From CAZGXI01 sp964529715 (GTDB taxonomy: Bacteria; Chloroflexota; Anaerolineae; Aggregatilineales; Ch27), in NCBI GenBank assembly GCA_964529715.1, contig CAZGXI010000005.1, forward strand, positions 107,247 to 171,246: a stretch of 64,000 nucleotides of DNA, written 5' to 3'. This document shows, piece after piece, positions 33,259-41,760 of the stretch. Below the pieces are notes generated by a model. That model was given only the letters and a program-made list of their open reading frames with translations. It did not search any database and was not told where the DNA came from. A program made the position numbers and the translations under genes. Position 1 is the first letter of the stretch. Each line of letters starts with the position of its first letter.

Positions 33259-34503
33259 ATGGTTGTTCAACGCGAACTGGTTACCCAACATCTAACTCTG
33301 GTTGAGTCACCTGCTGCGCCTCACCTGGGAACACAGGCTGTCCATGGCGGTGCGCCTCGTCGCAAACCGCAGCACGCCCTGACGACGCCGATTTTCCAGA
33401 CGGCAACGTTTACATTTGCCGATACCGCCGAATTGTTGGAGTTCGTTCAGGCCCACAACCGGGGAGAGCACCTGGAGCGCGAGGAGTATGGCCGCTACGG
33501 CAATCCGACCGTGAACGCCGTTGAGGCCAAGTTGGCACTGCTGGACGGTGGCGATGACGCGGTGTTGTACGCTTCCGGTATGGCTGCCGTGACCTCGGTG
33601 TTATTGGCGAGCCTGCCGACCGGGGCGCATATTGTCATGACTGATGACTGTTACCGCCGGACGCGCCAGTTCTGCCAGACTTACCTGCGCCGTCTGGGGA
33701 TCGATACCACTGTCGTTCCGATGGGCGATTATGAGGCGCTGGAAGCGGCCATCCGCCCCGGTCAGACGCGCTTTATCATCTCTGAAAGCCCTACCAATCC
33801 CTACCTGCGTGTGGCCGATTTACAACGGATTGCTGCGCTGGCACGCCAGTACCGCGTCCATACCCTTATCGACAGTACCTTCGCTACGCCGGTCAACCAG
33901 CGTCCATTGGATTGGGGAATCGACCTGGTGGTACATAGTGCGACCAAGTACCTGGCTGGACACAACGACTTGTTGGCCGGAGTGGTGGTGGGCAAAGGCC
34001 CGCTGATCCAGGCGATCCGTGAGGCGCGCGGTATTCTGGGCGGGGTGGTCGATCCACAGAACGCTTTCCTGCTGGAGCGTGGCCTCAAGACACTGACCCT
34101 GCGTGTCCGCCAGCAGAATGCGACGGCCCAGGCAGTGGCCGCCTACCTGGAAGCGCATCCGAAGGTCGAGCGGGTGTGGTATCCTGGTCTACCGAGCCAT
34201 CCCGATCATGCGGTCGCAGCGGCGCAGATGAGCGGCTTCGGCGGCGTGGTGAGCTTTGAAATCGCCGGGTCCCTTGAAGAAACCAGCCGCTTCATTGATG
34301 CCATGCGCATCCCCTATATTGCGCCTAGCCTGGGCGGTGTGGAGAGCTTGATCGAGCAGCCGGCGATTATCTCATATTACGACAAGTCGCCAGAGGAGCG
34401 TGCTGCGCTTGGCATTCGGGATAGCCTGGTACGGTTCGCCGTCGGCATCGAAGATACCGACGACATTCTGGCCGACCTGGAACAGGCGCTGGCGGTGTTG
34501 TAA
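33259..34503 (+). CDS. metB: Cystathionine gamma-synthase (Cys/Met PLP family, plant CGS-like)
   Basis: 414 aa. PLP enzyme with YGRYGNPT, ASGMAAV, SESPTNPYLRVADL, DSTFATPVNQRPLDWG and the PLP-lysine motif HSATKYLAGHND. The latter two blocks closely resemble plant CGS, which uses O-phosphohomoserine. It joins an activated homoserine with cysteine to give cystathionine; an O-acylhomoserine sulfhydrylase cannot be excluded. A 70-bp region after the SAM-I terminator leads to ATG 33259, with GAGGAG 9 bases before it. Threonine synthase and homoserine kinase lie beside it, both working on O-phosphohomoserine. Confidence 0.85.
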   Translation: MVVQRELVTQHLTLVESPAAPHLGTQAVHGGAPRRKPQHALTTPIFQTATFTFADTAELLEFVQAHNRGEHLEREEYGRYGNPTVNAVEAKLALLDGGDDAVLYASGMAAVTSVLLASLPTGAHIVMTDDCYRRTRQFCQTYLRRLGIDTTVVPMGDYEALEAAIRPGQTRFIISESPTNPYLRVADLQRIAALARQYRVHTLIDSTFATPVNQRPLDWGIDLVVHSATKYLAGHNDLLAGVVVGKGPLIQAIREARGILGGVVDPQNAFLLERGLKTLTLRVRQQNATAQAVAAYLEAHPKVERVWYPGLPSHPDHAVAAAQMSGFGGVVSFEIAGSLEETSRFIDAMRIPYIAPSLGGVESLIEQPAIISYYDKSPEERAALGIRDSLVRFAVGIEDTDDILADLEQALAVL

Positions 34504-34513
34504 GGGCGATCTT

Positions 34514-35809
34514 CTAATGGGCAGGTTCGACCTCGTCCAGAATCGCTTGCACCGAGTCGAATGTCGGCGCGGCGCGGCGCAGGTGATTGGCATAACGGGA
34601 CTCGATGCCCTCCAACTGCCCGGCGTGATAGTCCACGATTAGCGCCGGGTCTTTGAGCAGGTGACCCGTCAGCACACCGACCACGCTTTCGCCCGGCCCG
34701 ATGATCCCGGCAGCAGCCAGTTTGCGCGCCCCGGCCAGTGAGCAGGCCGAAGCCGGTTCGCAGCCGATCCCACTGGCGTCGATTTGCGCCTTCGCGTCCA
34801 GGATTTCCTGGTCCGTCACCTGTTCGACGACGCCCTCGGTCCAGCGCAGGGCGCGCACGGCCTTGTCGTAATTTACCGGGTCGCCGATCTTGATGGCTGT
34901 TGCCAGCGTTTGCGCCTTCACGCGCTCCCGCGCGGCGAACCCGTTCTGATAAGCGCGGTAGAGCGGATTAGCTCCCGTTGCCTGGATGATCGCCAGTTGC
35001 GGCAGGCGGTCGATCAGCCCCAGGCCATGAAGCTCCTTAAGGGCCTTGCCGAAGGCGGAGCTGTTTCCCAGGTTGCCGCCGGGAACTACGATCCAGTCAG
35101 GAACCTGCCAGCGAAGTTGCTGGAGCGTTTCAAAGATGATCGTCTTTTGCCCTTCTAGGCGAAACGGGTTGACCGAGTTGAGCAGGTAAATTCCCAGTGC
35201 GTCGCATACCTGCCGCACCAGTCGCAGGATTGTGTCAAAGTCGGCGGGAATCTGGATACAGGTTGCCCCATAAGCAATGGCCTGGGCCAGTTTGCCCAGC
35301 GCCACCTGGCCTTCCTGGAAAAATACGACAGCTTGCAGCCCACCCATGGCCGCGTAAGATGCCAGCGAGGCCGAAGTGTTGCCGGTTGAGGCACATGCAA
35401 CGCGGCGCATCCCCAGGATGCGCGCCTGGGTCACGCCGCCGGTCATGCCGCGATCCTTGAACGAGCCGGTCGGGTTTTCGCCCTCATGTTTGAGCCACAG
35501 GCGACTGACGCCGGCCCATTGCGCCAGCCGGGGCGCTTCGTAGAGGGCAGTATTGCCTTCCGGTCGGCTTACAATCAGGTCATCTGGGGCGTCAGGATAA
35601 ACCAGTTCTTTATAGCGCCATACCCCGCTGCGGTACGGCGCATCAAGCGTACCCAGCCGCCCGTCGAACAGTTCCTGTGAGATGGTGCTGCGCAGCGCGT
35701 TCATATCGTGGCAGATGTCGAGCAGGCCGCCACATACCGGGCAGGTATAAAGCAGGCGATCCATTGGGTAACTTTCGCCGCAGGCGATACACTGGAGTCT
35801 GCTGTGCAT
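34514..35809 (-). CDS. thrC: Threonine synthase
   Basis: 431 aa. The N-terminal zinc-ribbon-like CIACGESYPMDRLLYTCPVC occurs in many class II threonine synthases; the PLP Lys is in GSFKDRGM, and the phosphate-binding loop near the C-terminus and SVNPFRLEGQKT are conserved. Converts O-phosphohomoserine to threonine. GAGGA lies 4 bases before ATG 35809. Its stop is 10 bases from the metB stop, and it is divergent from homoserine kinase, so the three genes form a compact branch-point block. Confidence 0.92.
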   Translation of the reverse strand: MHSRLQCIACGESYPMDRLLYTCPVCGGLLDICHDMNALRSTISQELFDGRLGTLDAPYRSGVWRYKELVYPDAPDDLIVSRPEGNTALYEAPRLAQWAGVSRLWLKHEGENPTGSFKDRGMTGGVTQARILGMRRVACASTGNTSASLASYAAMGGLQAVVFFQEGQVALGKLAQAIAYGATCIQIPADFDTILRLVRQVCDALGIYLLNSVNPFRLEGQKTIIFETLQQLRWQVPDWIVVPGGNLGNSSAFGKALKELHGLGLIDRLPQLAIIQATGANPLYRAYQNGFAARERVKAQTLATAIKIGDPVNYDKAVRALRWTEGVVEQVTDQEILDAKAQIDASGIGCEPASACSLAGARKLAAAGIIGPGESVVGVLTGHLLKDPALIVDYHAGQLEGIESRYANHLRRAAPTFDSVQAILDEVEPAH

Positions 35810-35877
35810 AATTCCTCTGGTTTTTCGTTGCGTTTGGACATAGCTCTACCGCGCAGAACGTGTATCATACCAGGACC

Positions 35878-36834
35878 ATGCCCAAAATGACACTCGCATT
35901 TGCTACTGCATACGCCCCCGCCACCGTCGCCAATCTTGGTTCCGGGTTCGACATCTTGGGGCTGGCTCTGGCAGCACCTGGTGATACGGTAACGGTCGAG
36001 CGGGCGGCGACATCTGGCGTGACCCTGGTCTCCATTACGGGCGATGGCGGTGCGTTGCCGACCGATCCAACCAGAAACACGGCCTGTATTGCCGCTGCCC
36101 AGGTTTTGCAGGCTATCGCGCCGGGAGAGGGGATCGCGCTCCGGTTGGAAAAAGGGCTGCCGCTGGCGAGCGGTCTGGGAAGCAGCGCGGCCAGCGCCGT
36201 CGCGGCTGCTGTTGCGACCAATGCCTTGTTCGGTGAGCCGTTGAACCGGCTCGATCTGCTACCTGCCTGCGTCGAGGCTGAGGCGGCAGTCAGCGGACGA
36301 CACGCAGATAACGTCGCCCCGGCACTGCTGGGCGGCGTGGTGCTGGTTACGGGTGTCGCGCCAGGAGATGTGTTTTGCCTGCCCGCGCCGCCGAGCCTGC
36401 ATCTGGCCGTTGTGACGCCGGACGTGGCCGTGCCAACGGCGCAGGCGCGCGCCGTGTTGCCAGCAGAAGTATCTCTCAAGACGATGGTTCATCAGACGGC
36501 GCAGGTGGCCCTGTTGATCCATGCGTTGTACCAGGGCGACCTGGCCTTGCTGGCGCGGGCGGTGGGCGGCGATGTGGTGGTCGAACCGGCACGTGCTCAC
36601 CTGATGCCATATTTGCGGGAAGCGCAGTCTGCCGCACGGGAGGCCGGTGCGCTGGCGACGGTGATCAGTGGGGCCGGGCCGAGCTTATGCGCGTTCTGCG
36701 ATTCGGTGTCGGCGGCGCAGGCGGCTGCGGAACGCATGAAAGCCCTGTACGAAGAACGTGGCGTCGCGGCAACAGCACAGGCGACAACGGTCGCATCCGA
36801 AGGTGCGCGTGTGCTGCGGCGCGCCGGTTGTTGA
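35878..36834 (+). CDS. thrB: Homoserine kinase
   Basis: 318 aa, GHMP kinase. APATVANLGSGFDILGLAL and the phosphate loop LPLASGLGSSAASAVAA are diagnostic, and ISGAGPSLCAF is the GHMP motif 3. It makes O-phosphohomoserine for the neighbouring threonine synthase and perhaps for the CGS. ATG 35878 has AGGA just upstream; a second Met three codons on is possible. Confidence 0.93.
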   Translation: MPKMTLAFATAYAPATVANLGSGFDILGLALAAPGDTVTVERAATSGVTLVSITGDGGALPTDPTRNTACIAAAQVLQAIAPGEGIALRLEKGLPLASGLGSSAASAVAAAVATNALFGEPLNRLDLLPACVEAEAAVSGRHADNVAPALLGGVVLVTGVAPGDVFCLPAPPSLHLAVVTPDVAVPTAQARAVLPAEVSLKTMVHQTAQVALLIHALYQGDLALLARAVGGDVVVEPARAHLMPYLREAQSAAREAGALATVISGAGPSLCAFCDSVSAAQAAAERMKALYEERGVAATAQATTVASEGARVLRRAGC

Positions 36835-36863
36835 TCTGTGATGTGCCCGATCTGCAAAAAGTG

Positions 36864-36892
36864 TTGACAAAGTGAAAACTTCAAACCATACT
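36864..36892 (+). promoter_or_regulatory. Promoter of the peptide ABC importer genes
   Basis: A perfect TTGACA (36864-36869), 17-base spacer and CATACT (36887-36892), 30 bases after the thrB stop. The leader before the binding-protein gene is about 155 bases; I see no riboswitch in it. Confidence 0.6.
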
Positions 36893-37053
36893 CAATAGCG
36901 TACTGCGTTTGGACCTATCCAGTTACAGCACACCCCCGTTTGCACAGACAGCATAGAAAGGAGTCTTCCTGGCGCAACGACAGGTTTATACCTAATCTAT
37001 CGGTCGGTGGTTTTCCCAACGATCTAGCCGCTTATTTTGAGGAGGAGATTTAG

Positions 37054-38703
37054 ATGTCCAAGAAGATAGGGCTGCTGCTGAGCAGTCTGCTCGTTATTGC
37101 GATTGCCTTCGGCGTGGTGGGCGCGGCCCGCGCTCAGGGGCCGGTGACGTTCATCTTCGGGCGCGGTGGCGATAGCGTGCAACTCGACCCCATCGTTGTC
37201 ACCGATGGCGAGTCCTTCCGCGTGACCAACCAGGGTTGCGAGGGGCTTACGACGTTTGACGGCAGCACAACCGTTGTTGTTCCGGCGTTGGCCGAAAGCT
37301 GGGAAGCGAACGAGGACGGCACAGTCTGGACCTTCCACCTGCGCCAGGGCGTCAAGTTCCACGACGGCACCGACTTTAACGCCGACGCAGTTGTCTTCAA
37401 CTTTGAACGCTGGCGTTTTACCGACAATCCCTTCCATTTCCCGGAACTGGTCTTTGAGTATTACGAGGCCATGTTCAACGGCTTCGACGATGACAGCATC
37501 ATCACTGACGTCGAGGCAGTAGACGAGTACACGGTCCAGATCACCCTGTCGGCTCCGCTGGCGCCCATTCTGGCGAACCTGGCGATGTCCAGCTTCAATA
37601 TTTCCAGCCCGGCAGCCATTCAGGAATATGGACCGGATTATGGCACGCCCGAAGTCGGCTATGTCTGCACCGGCCCCTACCGCTTCGTCGAATGGGTGAC
37701 GGATGACCACATTACCCTGGAACGCTTCCCAGATTACTGGGGAGAGATCGAGGGGAACGTCGATCAGATCATCATTCGTGTGATCCCAGATAACTCCGCC
37801 CGCTTTGCTGCACTCCAGGCTGGTGAAATTCATGCCCTGGAGGTGGCTAATGTCGAGGATATTCGTGATCTGCCGCGCGGTGAGGGTTCGGGAGACATTT
37901 ACCTGCTGACCCGTCCGGCGCTGCAAACGGCCTACCTGGCTTTCAACTACCATGTCCAGGAATTCCAGGATGTGCGCATCCGTCAGGCCGTCTCGCTGGC
38001 AATAGATCGTCAGGCCATTGTGGATGCTTTTGTCGGGCCGTTTGGCGAGGTAGCCAACAACTTCCTGCCGCCGATGGTTTGGGGTCATAACCCCGACGTG
38101 GTGGCGGAATACAACCCGGAGCGCGCACGTGAACTGTTGGCCGAGGCGGGTTATCCTGATGGCCTCAGTGAGGTGACGATCCTGAACGAAGATGGCACAA
38201 CAACAACCTCGCCGTTGATCCTGTATTACCTGCCGATACCGCGCTTCTATCACCCCGATCCCGAAGGGATTGCCCAGGCTGAAGCGCAGTACCTTGCTGC
38301 TGTCGGTATCCAGGTGCAACTCCAATCGGCGGGTGACTGGGCAACCTATCTGGACATGCGCCGTAATGGGCGACTGCTTGGTCTCTATCAGCTCGGCTGG
38401 GGCGGCGACAATGGCGACCCGGACAATTTCCTGGGTTACTTCTTCGGGCAGACGAACTTGCCGCGTGAAGGCTTCTACAACAATCCCGAACTGGCTGCAT
38501 TGTTGCAGGAAGCAGCGGTGACGCCGAGCCAGGCCGACCGCGAGCCGATGTACCAGCAGGCAGAAGCGATGCTGGCGGCAGATGCGGCGCGTGTGTTCCT
38601 TTTCCATCAGCAGACGCCGCTGGTCTTCCGGGGTGAGGTGTCGGGTTACATCACGAACCCGGTGGGCGTCGAGTCGTACAAGTACGTCACCATTGCGCAA
38701 TAG
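37054..38703 (+). CDS. ABC transporter substrate-binding protein, peptide/nickel family (SBP_bac_5)
   Basis: 549 aa. Sec signal peptide (GLLLSSLLVIAIAFGVVGAARA); cleavage likely at ARA-QG. SBP_bac_5 features: PALAESWEANEDGTVWTFHL, RQGVKFHDGTDFNADAVVFN, YVCTGPYRFVEWV, RQAVSLAIDRQAIVDAF and the C-terminal VFLFHQQTPLVF. Binds oligopeptides or similar compounds outside the cell. No lipobox Cys, so it may be soluble or anchored another way. GAGGAGGAG precedes the start. Two strong hairpins follow before the first permease gene, a common way to keep binding protein in excess. Confidence 0.9.
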   Translation: MSKKIGLLLSSLLVIAIAFGVVGAARAQGPVTFIFGRGGDSVQLDPIVVTDGESFRVTNQGCEGLTTFDGSTTVVVPALAESWEANEDGTVWTFHLRQGVKFHDGTDFNADAVVFNFERWRFTDNPFHFPELVFEYYEAMFNGFDDDSIITDVEAVDEYTVQITLSAPLAPILANLAMSSFNISSPAAIQEYGPDYGTPEVGYVCTGPYRFVEWVTDDHITLERFPDYWGEIEGNVDQIIIRVIPDNSARFAALQAGEIHALEVANVEDIRDLPRGEGSGDIYLLTRPALQTAYLAFNYHVQEFQDVRIRQAVSLAIDRQAIVDAFVGPFGEVANNFLPPMVWGHNPDVVAEYNPERARELLAEAGYPDGLSEVTILNEDGTTTTSPLILYYLPIPRFYHPDPEGIAQAEAQYLAAVGIQVQLQSAGDWATYLDMRRNGRLLGLYQLGWGGDNGDPDNFLGYFFGQTNLPREGFYNNPELAALLQEAAVTPSQADREPMYQQAEAMLAADAARVFLFHQQTPLVFRGEVSGYITNPVGVESYKYVTIAQ

Positions 38704-38713
38704 GTGCGTTGCA

Positions 38714-38781
38714 GCAGCGACGCCCCAAAAGCGTTGCTGCCCGTAGAATCATCGTTGTAGGGGCAAGGCTCCCTTGCCCCT
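38714..38781 (+). terminator. Two hairpins between binding-protein and permease genes (attenuator-like)
   Basis: First stem GCAGCGACGC (38714-38723) with GCGTTGCTGC (38731-38740), one G-T. Second stem GGGGCAAGG (38760-38768) with CCTTGCCCC (38772-38780), perfect. Neither has a strong T-run, so partial readthrough to the permeases is likely. Confidence 0.6.
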
Positions 38782-38832
38782 ATCTGTCCCGTTTAAGTTA
38801 CACTGCCCCGCAGTTGTAGAGAAGGCCGAACC

Positions 38833-40197
38833 TTGTTCCGCTACATTCTGCGCCGTTTGCTGGAAACGATCCCTGTCCTGGTCGGTGCATCGCTGCTGGT
38901 GTTGCTGTTTATTCACCTCATCCCCGGCGATCCGGCGACGACGATGCTCGGCGAGCGCGCCACTGAAGAAAACATCGCGCGTATCCGCGAGCAGCTTGGC
39001 CTCAATCGCCCGTTGTTGCTGAATTTACCCTACACCTATAACTATCAATGTCCTGAAGGCAGTGGTGATATGGTGTTGGATTTCGTCCTTTTCACCATTC
39101 CACCATCTTGCCGGCGCGACGTGCAGTACCAGGATGGTTGGGCGCTGCTGCGCATTAAAGAAATCGATACCATCGATACCGTGCGCGTCATCGATCCGGG
39201 TACGCCTGACGAACGGACTGAAACCCCCGATCTGCGCACAGCCTTGCGTCTGATCGGCGTGCGTGATCTGGCGGCATTGAACCTCCAGCCGGGCGAACCG
39301 CAGACCTTTGAGACGTACAACGGTGCGATCACGGTCACGTTGCGTGTCGAACGGATGCTGTTCTCCGATCTGCTCGACAGCCAGTACTTTTCTTTTGTGG
39401 GGCGTATCTTTCGCGGCGACCTGGGGAACTCTATTCAGGGCAACATTCCCATTGGACCGGAGTTTGCGCGGCGCTTTCCGGCGACGATTGAGCTTTCGCT
39501 GGCGGCCCTGGGGATCGCTATTCTGGCCGGTATCCCTATCGGCATCCTCTCTGCTGTGCGGCGCAACACCTTGATCGATACCGCCAGTATGTTTATGGCC
39601 CTTATTGGCGTCTCGCTGCCTATTTTCGTCTTGGGGCTGCTGCTGATTTACCTGTTTGGCGTCCAGTTGCACTGGCTGCCTACCGGTCAGCGCCTGACCT
39701 CGACACTGAGTATTGAGCCGATTACCGGGCTGCTGATCGTCGATTCGATCCTGCGAGGTAACGGCGAAGTGCTATCCGACGCACTTCAGCACATCGTTTT
39801 ACCCGCGTTTGCCCTGAGTACCATCCCGCTGTCGATTATCGCACGCATCACCCGTTCGGCCATGCTGGAAGTGCTGCATCAGGACTACATCCGCACGGCC
39901 CGTGCGAAAGGTTTACGCGAGCGCCGCGTAATCGTGGGTCACGCCTTACGCAACGCCATGCTGCCGGTCATCACCGTGATCGGTCTGCAAATGGGGACGT
40001 TGCTCTCTGGAGCAGTGCTCACAGAGACGATCTTCACCTGGCAGGGAATCGGTAAGTGGCTGTTCGATTCGATTGAAGGGCGCGATTACCCGATTGTGCA
40101 GTCGATCAGCCTGATGATTACCCTGATGTATGTCGGGATCAACCTGGTTGTCGATCTGTCTTACGCCTGGCTGAACCCGCGCATTCGCTATGGATGA
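38833..40197 (+). CDS. Peptide-type ABC permease (DppB-like) with ~115-aa extracytoplasmic insert
   Basis: 454 aa, well above the usual 310-340. TTG start with GAAGG 7 bases before; LFRYILRRLLETIPVLVGAS is the normal DppB beginning, and GDPATTMLGE the usual loop. After LGLNRPL, where DppB proteins go straight to a short loop and then GRIFRGDLGNSI, there are ~115 extra residues (NLPYTYNYQCPEGSG to ERMLFSDLLDSQYF) with two Cys. The rest is normal, including the EAA-type loop TARAKGLRERRVIVGHALRN. A unique loop near the binding-protein docking face is inferred. Confidence 0.85.
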   Translation: MFRYILRRLLETIPVLVGASLLVLLFIHLIPGDPATTMLGERATEENIARIREQLGLNRPLLLNLPYTYNYQCPEGSGDMVLDFVLFTIPPSCRRDVQYQDGWALLRIKEIDTIDTVRVIDPGTPDERTETPDLRTALRLIGVRDLAALNLQPGEPQTFETYNGAITVTLRVERMLFSDLLDSQYFSFVGRIFRGDLGNSIQGNIPIGPEFARRFPATIELSLAALGIAILAGIPIGILSAVRRNTLIDTASMFMALIGVSLPIFVLGLLLIYLFGVQLHWLPTGQRLTSTLSIEPITGLLIVDSILRGNGEVLSDALQHIVLPAFALSTIPLSIIARITRSAMLEVLHQDYIRTARAKGLRERRVIVGHALRNAMLPVITVIGLQMGTLLSGAVLTETIFTWQGIGKWLFDSIEGRDYPIVQSISLMITLMYVGINLVVDLSYAWLNPRIRYG

Positions 40198-40200
40198 GTC

Positions 40201-41661
40201 ATGGTACAAGTAGCCGCTTCTGCTCCTGACGTAGCCAATCTGACGACTGGGCGTCTGGCATCCAGCTATACTGCCCGCGTCTACGCTGCCGTGATGATAG
40301 TGCTGACACTGTTCATTGCACTGGTGGGGTTTTACCAGTTTGCGCACGGCATCTACGTTGACGCGCTGGCAGCCTGGGGTATAGCTGTGTTTCCGGCAGT
40401 GCTGGCCTGGGGAATCTGGACCAATAAGCCCTGGCGCTATCGCCTGAGCGCAGCGGTGCATCTGGTGGGTGTTCTCTTGGGCATTTACCAGATCGCTCGC
40501 TGGATCGCGCACGTAGTCGCACTGATCCTGGCCGACCCAACTATTGCTGAGGCGGGCGGGACATGGGCCGCCATCCGCGCCAAATTGCCCTCGCTGCCTG
40601 TTGATACCCTGCTGCTGGCAGATGGCATTCTCCTGATCCTCCTCAACGTGGGGCTGCTGTTCGCGTTGCGTTATTTGCGGCAGGAAGAGGCCGAGCGTCG
40701 CATCGACCCGACCTATCACAGCGGGACGGAGCTGCTTTTGCGGCGTTTTTTGACGAACAACAGTGCCAGGGTCGGGGGAAGTGTGGTCGTGCTGCTGCTG
40801 CTGATCACGTACCTGATGCCGCGCATTTCCCCGTATTATGGGCGGATCGTGTTGCAGGATGGCGATCTGAGCAGCCGCTTGAGACCGCCCGACTGTCTGA
40901 TCGGTTGGCTACGTTTGCAGCAGGGCGTTGATCGCTGGCAAGGGGAAGGACCGCAGCCGACCTCACTAGCGGAATTTCCCTGCGAGCATCCTTTCGGCTT
41001 CGATAAAAACGGGCGTGACGTGACGCGCCGGGTGTTGCACGGGATCAGTGTTTCACTTGGAATCAGTATCATCGCTGTTGGAATCTCGGTGTTCGCCGGG
41101 GTCAGCATCGGCCTGACGGCGGGCTATCTCGGCGGCTGGGTAGACAGCCTGCTGATGCGCCTGATGGACATTATGCTGGCCTTCCCGGCATTGCTGTTGG
41201 CGATAGCCATTGTTGCCATGCGCGGGCCAGGGCTGGAAAATGCCATGATCGCCATCGGCATCACTGGCGTCCCGGCCTATGCGCGGCTGGCACGTTCGAT
41301 GTCGATTGCCTTGCGTGAGCAGGAGTTCGTCACGGCAGCGCGCGGACTGGGAGCGACGGAGCGGCGTATCCTGAGCCAGCACATCTTGCCCAACAGTCTT
41401 GCCCCGCTAATCGTGCAGGCGACGCTGGGTCTGGGTTCTGCTGTGATTCAGGCAGCAGCATTGGGCTTTTTAGGATTGGGTCAGCAGCCACCTTTTCCTG
41501 AACTGGGCAAAATGCTGGCCGAGAGCCGCGAAGTGATGACCTCTGGTCAGTGGTGGGTGATGCTCTTCCCTGGCCTCGCGGTGATGATGATTGTGTTGGG
41601 CTTTAATCTGCTGGGTGACGCCCTGCGTGACACGCTCGATCCCAAACTGCGTGGCACATAG
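40201..41661 (+). CDS. Peptide-type ABC permease (DppC-like) with extra N-terminal membrane domain
   Basis: 486 aa against the usual ~300. About 170 N-terminal residues form four extra TM helices (MIVLTLFIALVGFYQFAHGI, AWGIAVFPAVLAWGIW, HLVGVLLGIYQIARWIA, LLLADGILLILLNVGLLFAL); the canonical DppC begins near ELLLRRFLTNNSARVGGSV. An enlarged loop of ~55 residues lies before the CEHPFGFDKNGRDVTRRV motif. Conserved cytosolic loop: EQEFVTAARGLGATERRI. It starts 3 bases after the DppB-like stop. No ATPase genes follow. Confidence 0.85.
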   Translation: MVQVAASAPDVANLTTGRLASSYTARVYAAVMIVLTLFIALVGFYQFAHGIYVDALAAWGIAVFPAVLAWGIWTNKPWRYRLSAAVHLVGVLLGIYQIARWIAHVVALILADPTIAEAGGTWAAIRAKLPSLPVDTLLLADGILLILLNVGLLFALRYLRQEEAERRIDPTYHSGTELLLRRFLTNNSARVGGSVVVLLLLITYLMPRISPYYGRIVLQDGDLSSRLRPPDCLIGWLRLQQGVDRWQGEGPQPTSLAEFPCEHPFGFDKNGRDVTRRVLHGISVSLGISIIAVGISVFAGVSIGLTAGYLGGWVDSLLMRLMDIMLAFPALLLAIAIVAMRGPGLENAMIAIGITGVPAYARLARSMSIALREQEFVTAARGLGATERRILSQHILPNSLAPLIVQATLGLGSAVIQAAALGFLGLGQQPPFPELGKMLAESREVMTSGQWWVMLFPGLAVMMIVLGFNLLGDALRDTLDPKLRGT

Positions 41662-41700
41662 CTTTTCACCGTTAAAGGGAAGCTATGTCGGAGAGAAAGG

Positions 41701-41737
41701 GGAGGGGCGCGACATCATCGTCGCGCCCCTCCTGTTT
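41701..41737 (+). terminator. Strong terminator after the importer operon
   Basis: GGAGGGGCGCGAC (41701-41713) and GTCGCGCCCCTCC (41720-41732) form a perfect 13-bp stem with a 6-base loop, then TTTT. Confidence 0.85.
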
Positions 41738-41760
41738 TGTCAGGAGATAGCTCAGACGGC

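Noticed and set aside
36893..37053. Possible riboswitch in the leader of the peptide importer
   Set aside because: No stable paired core or known consensus could be drawn by eye.
37024..38700. 558-aa open frame on the minus strand opposite the peptide-binding protein gene
   Set aside because: It mirrors the real gene on the plus strand; protein is His/Arg/Gln-rich, has no ribosome site and no recognisable domain. The plus-strand gene has signal peptide and family motifs.
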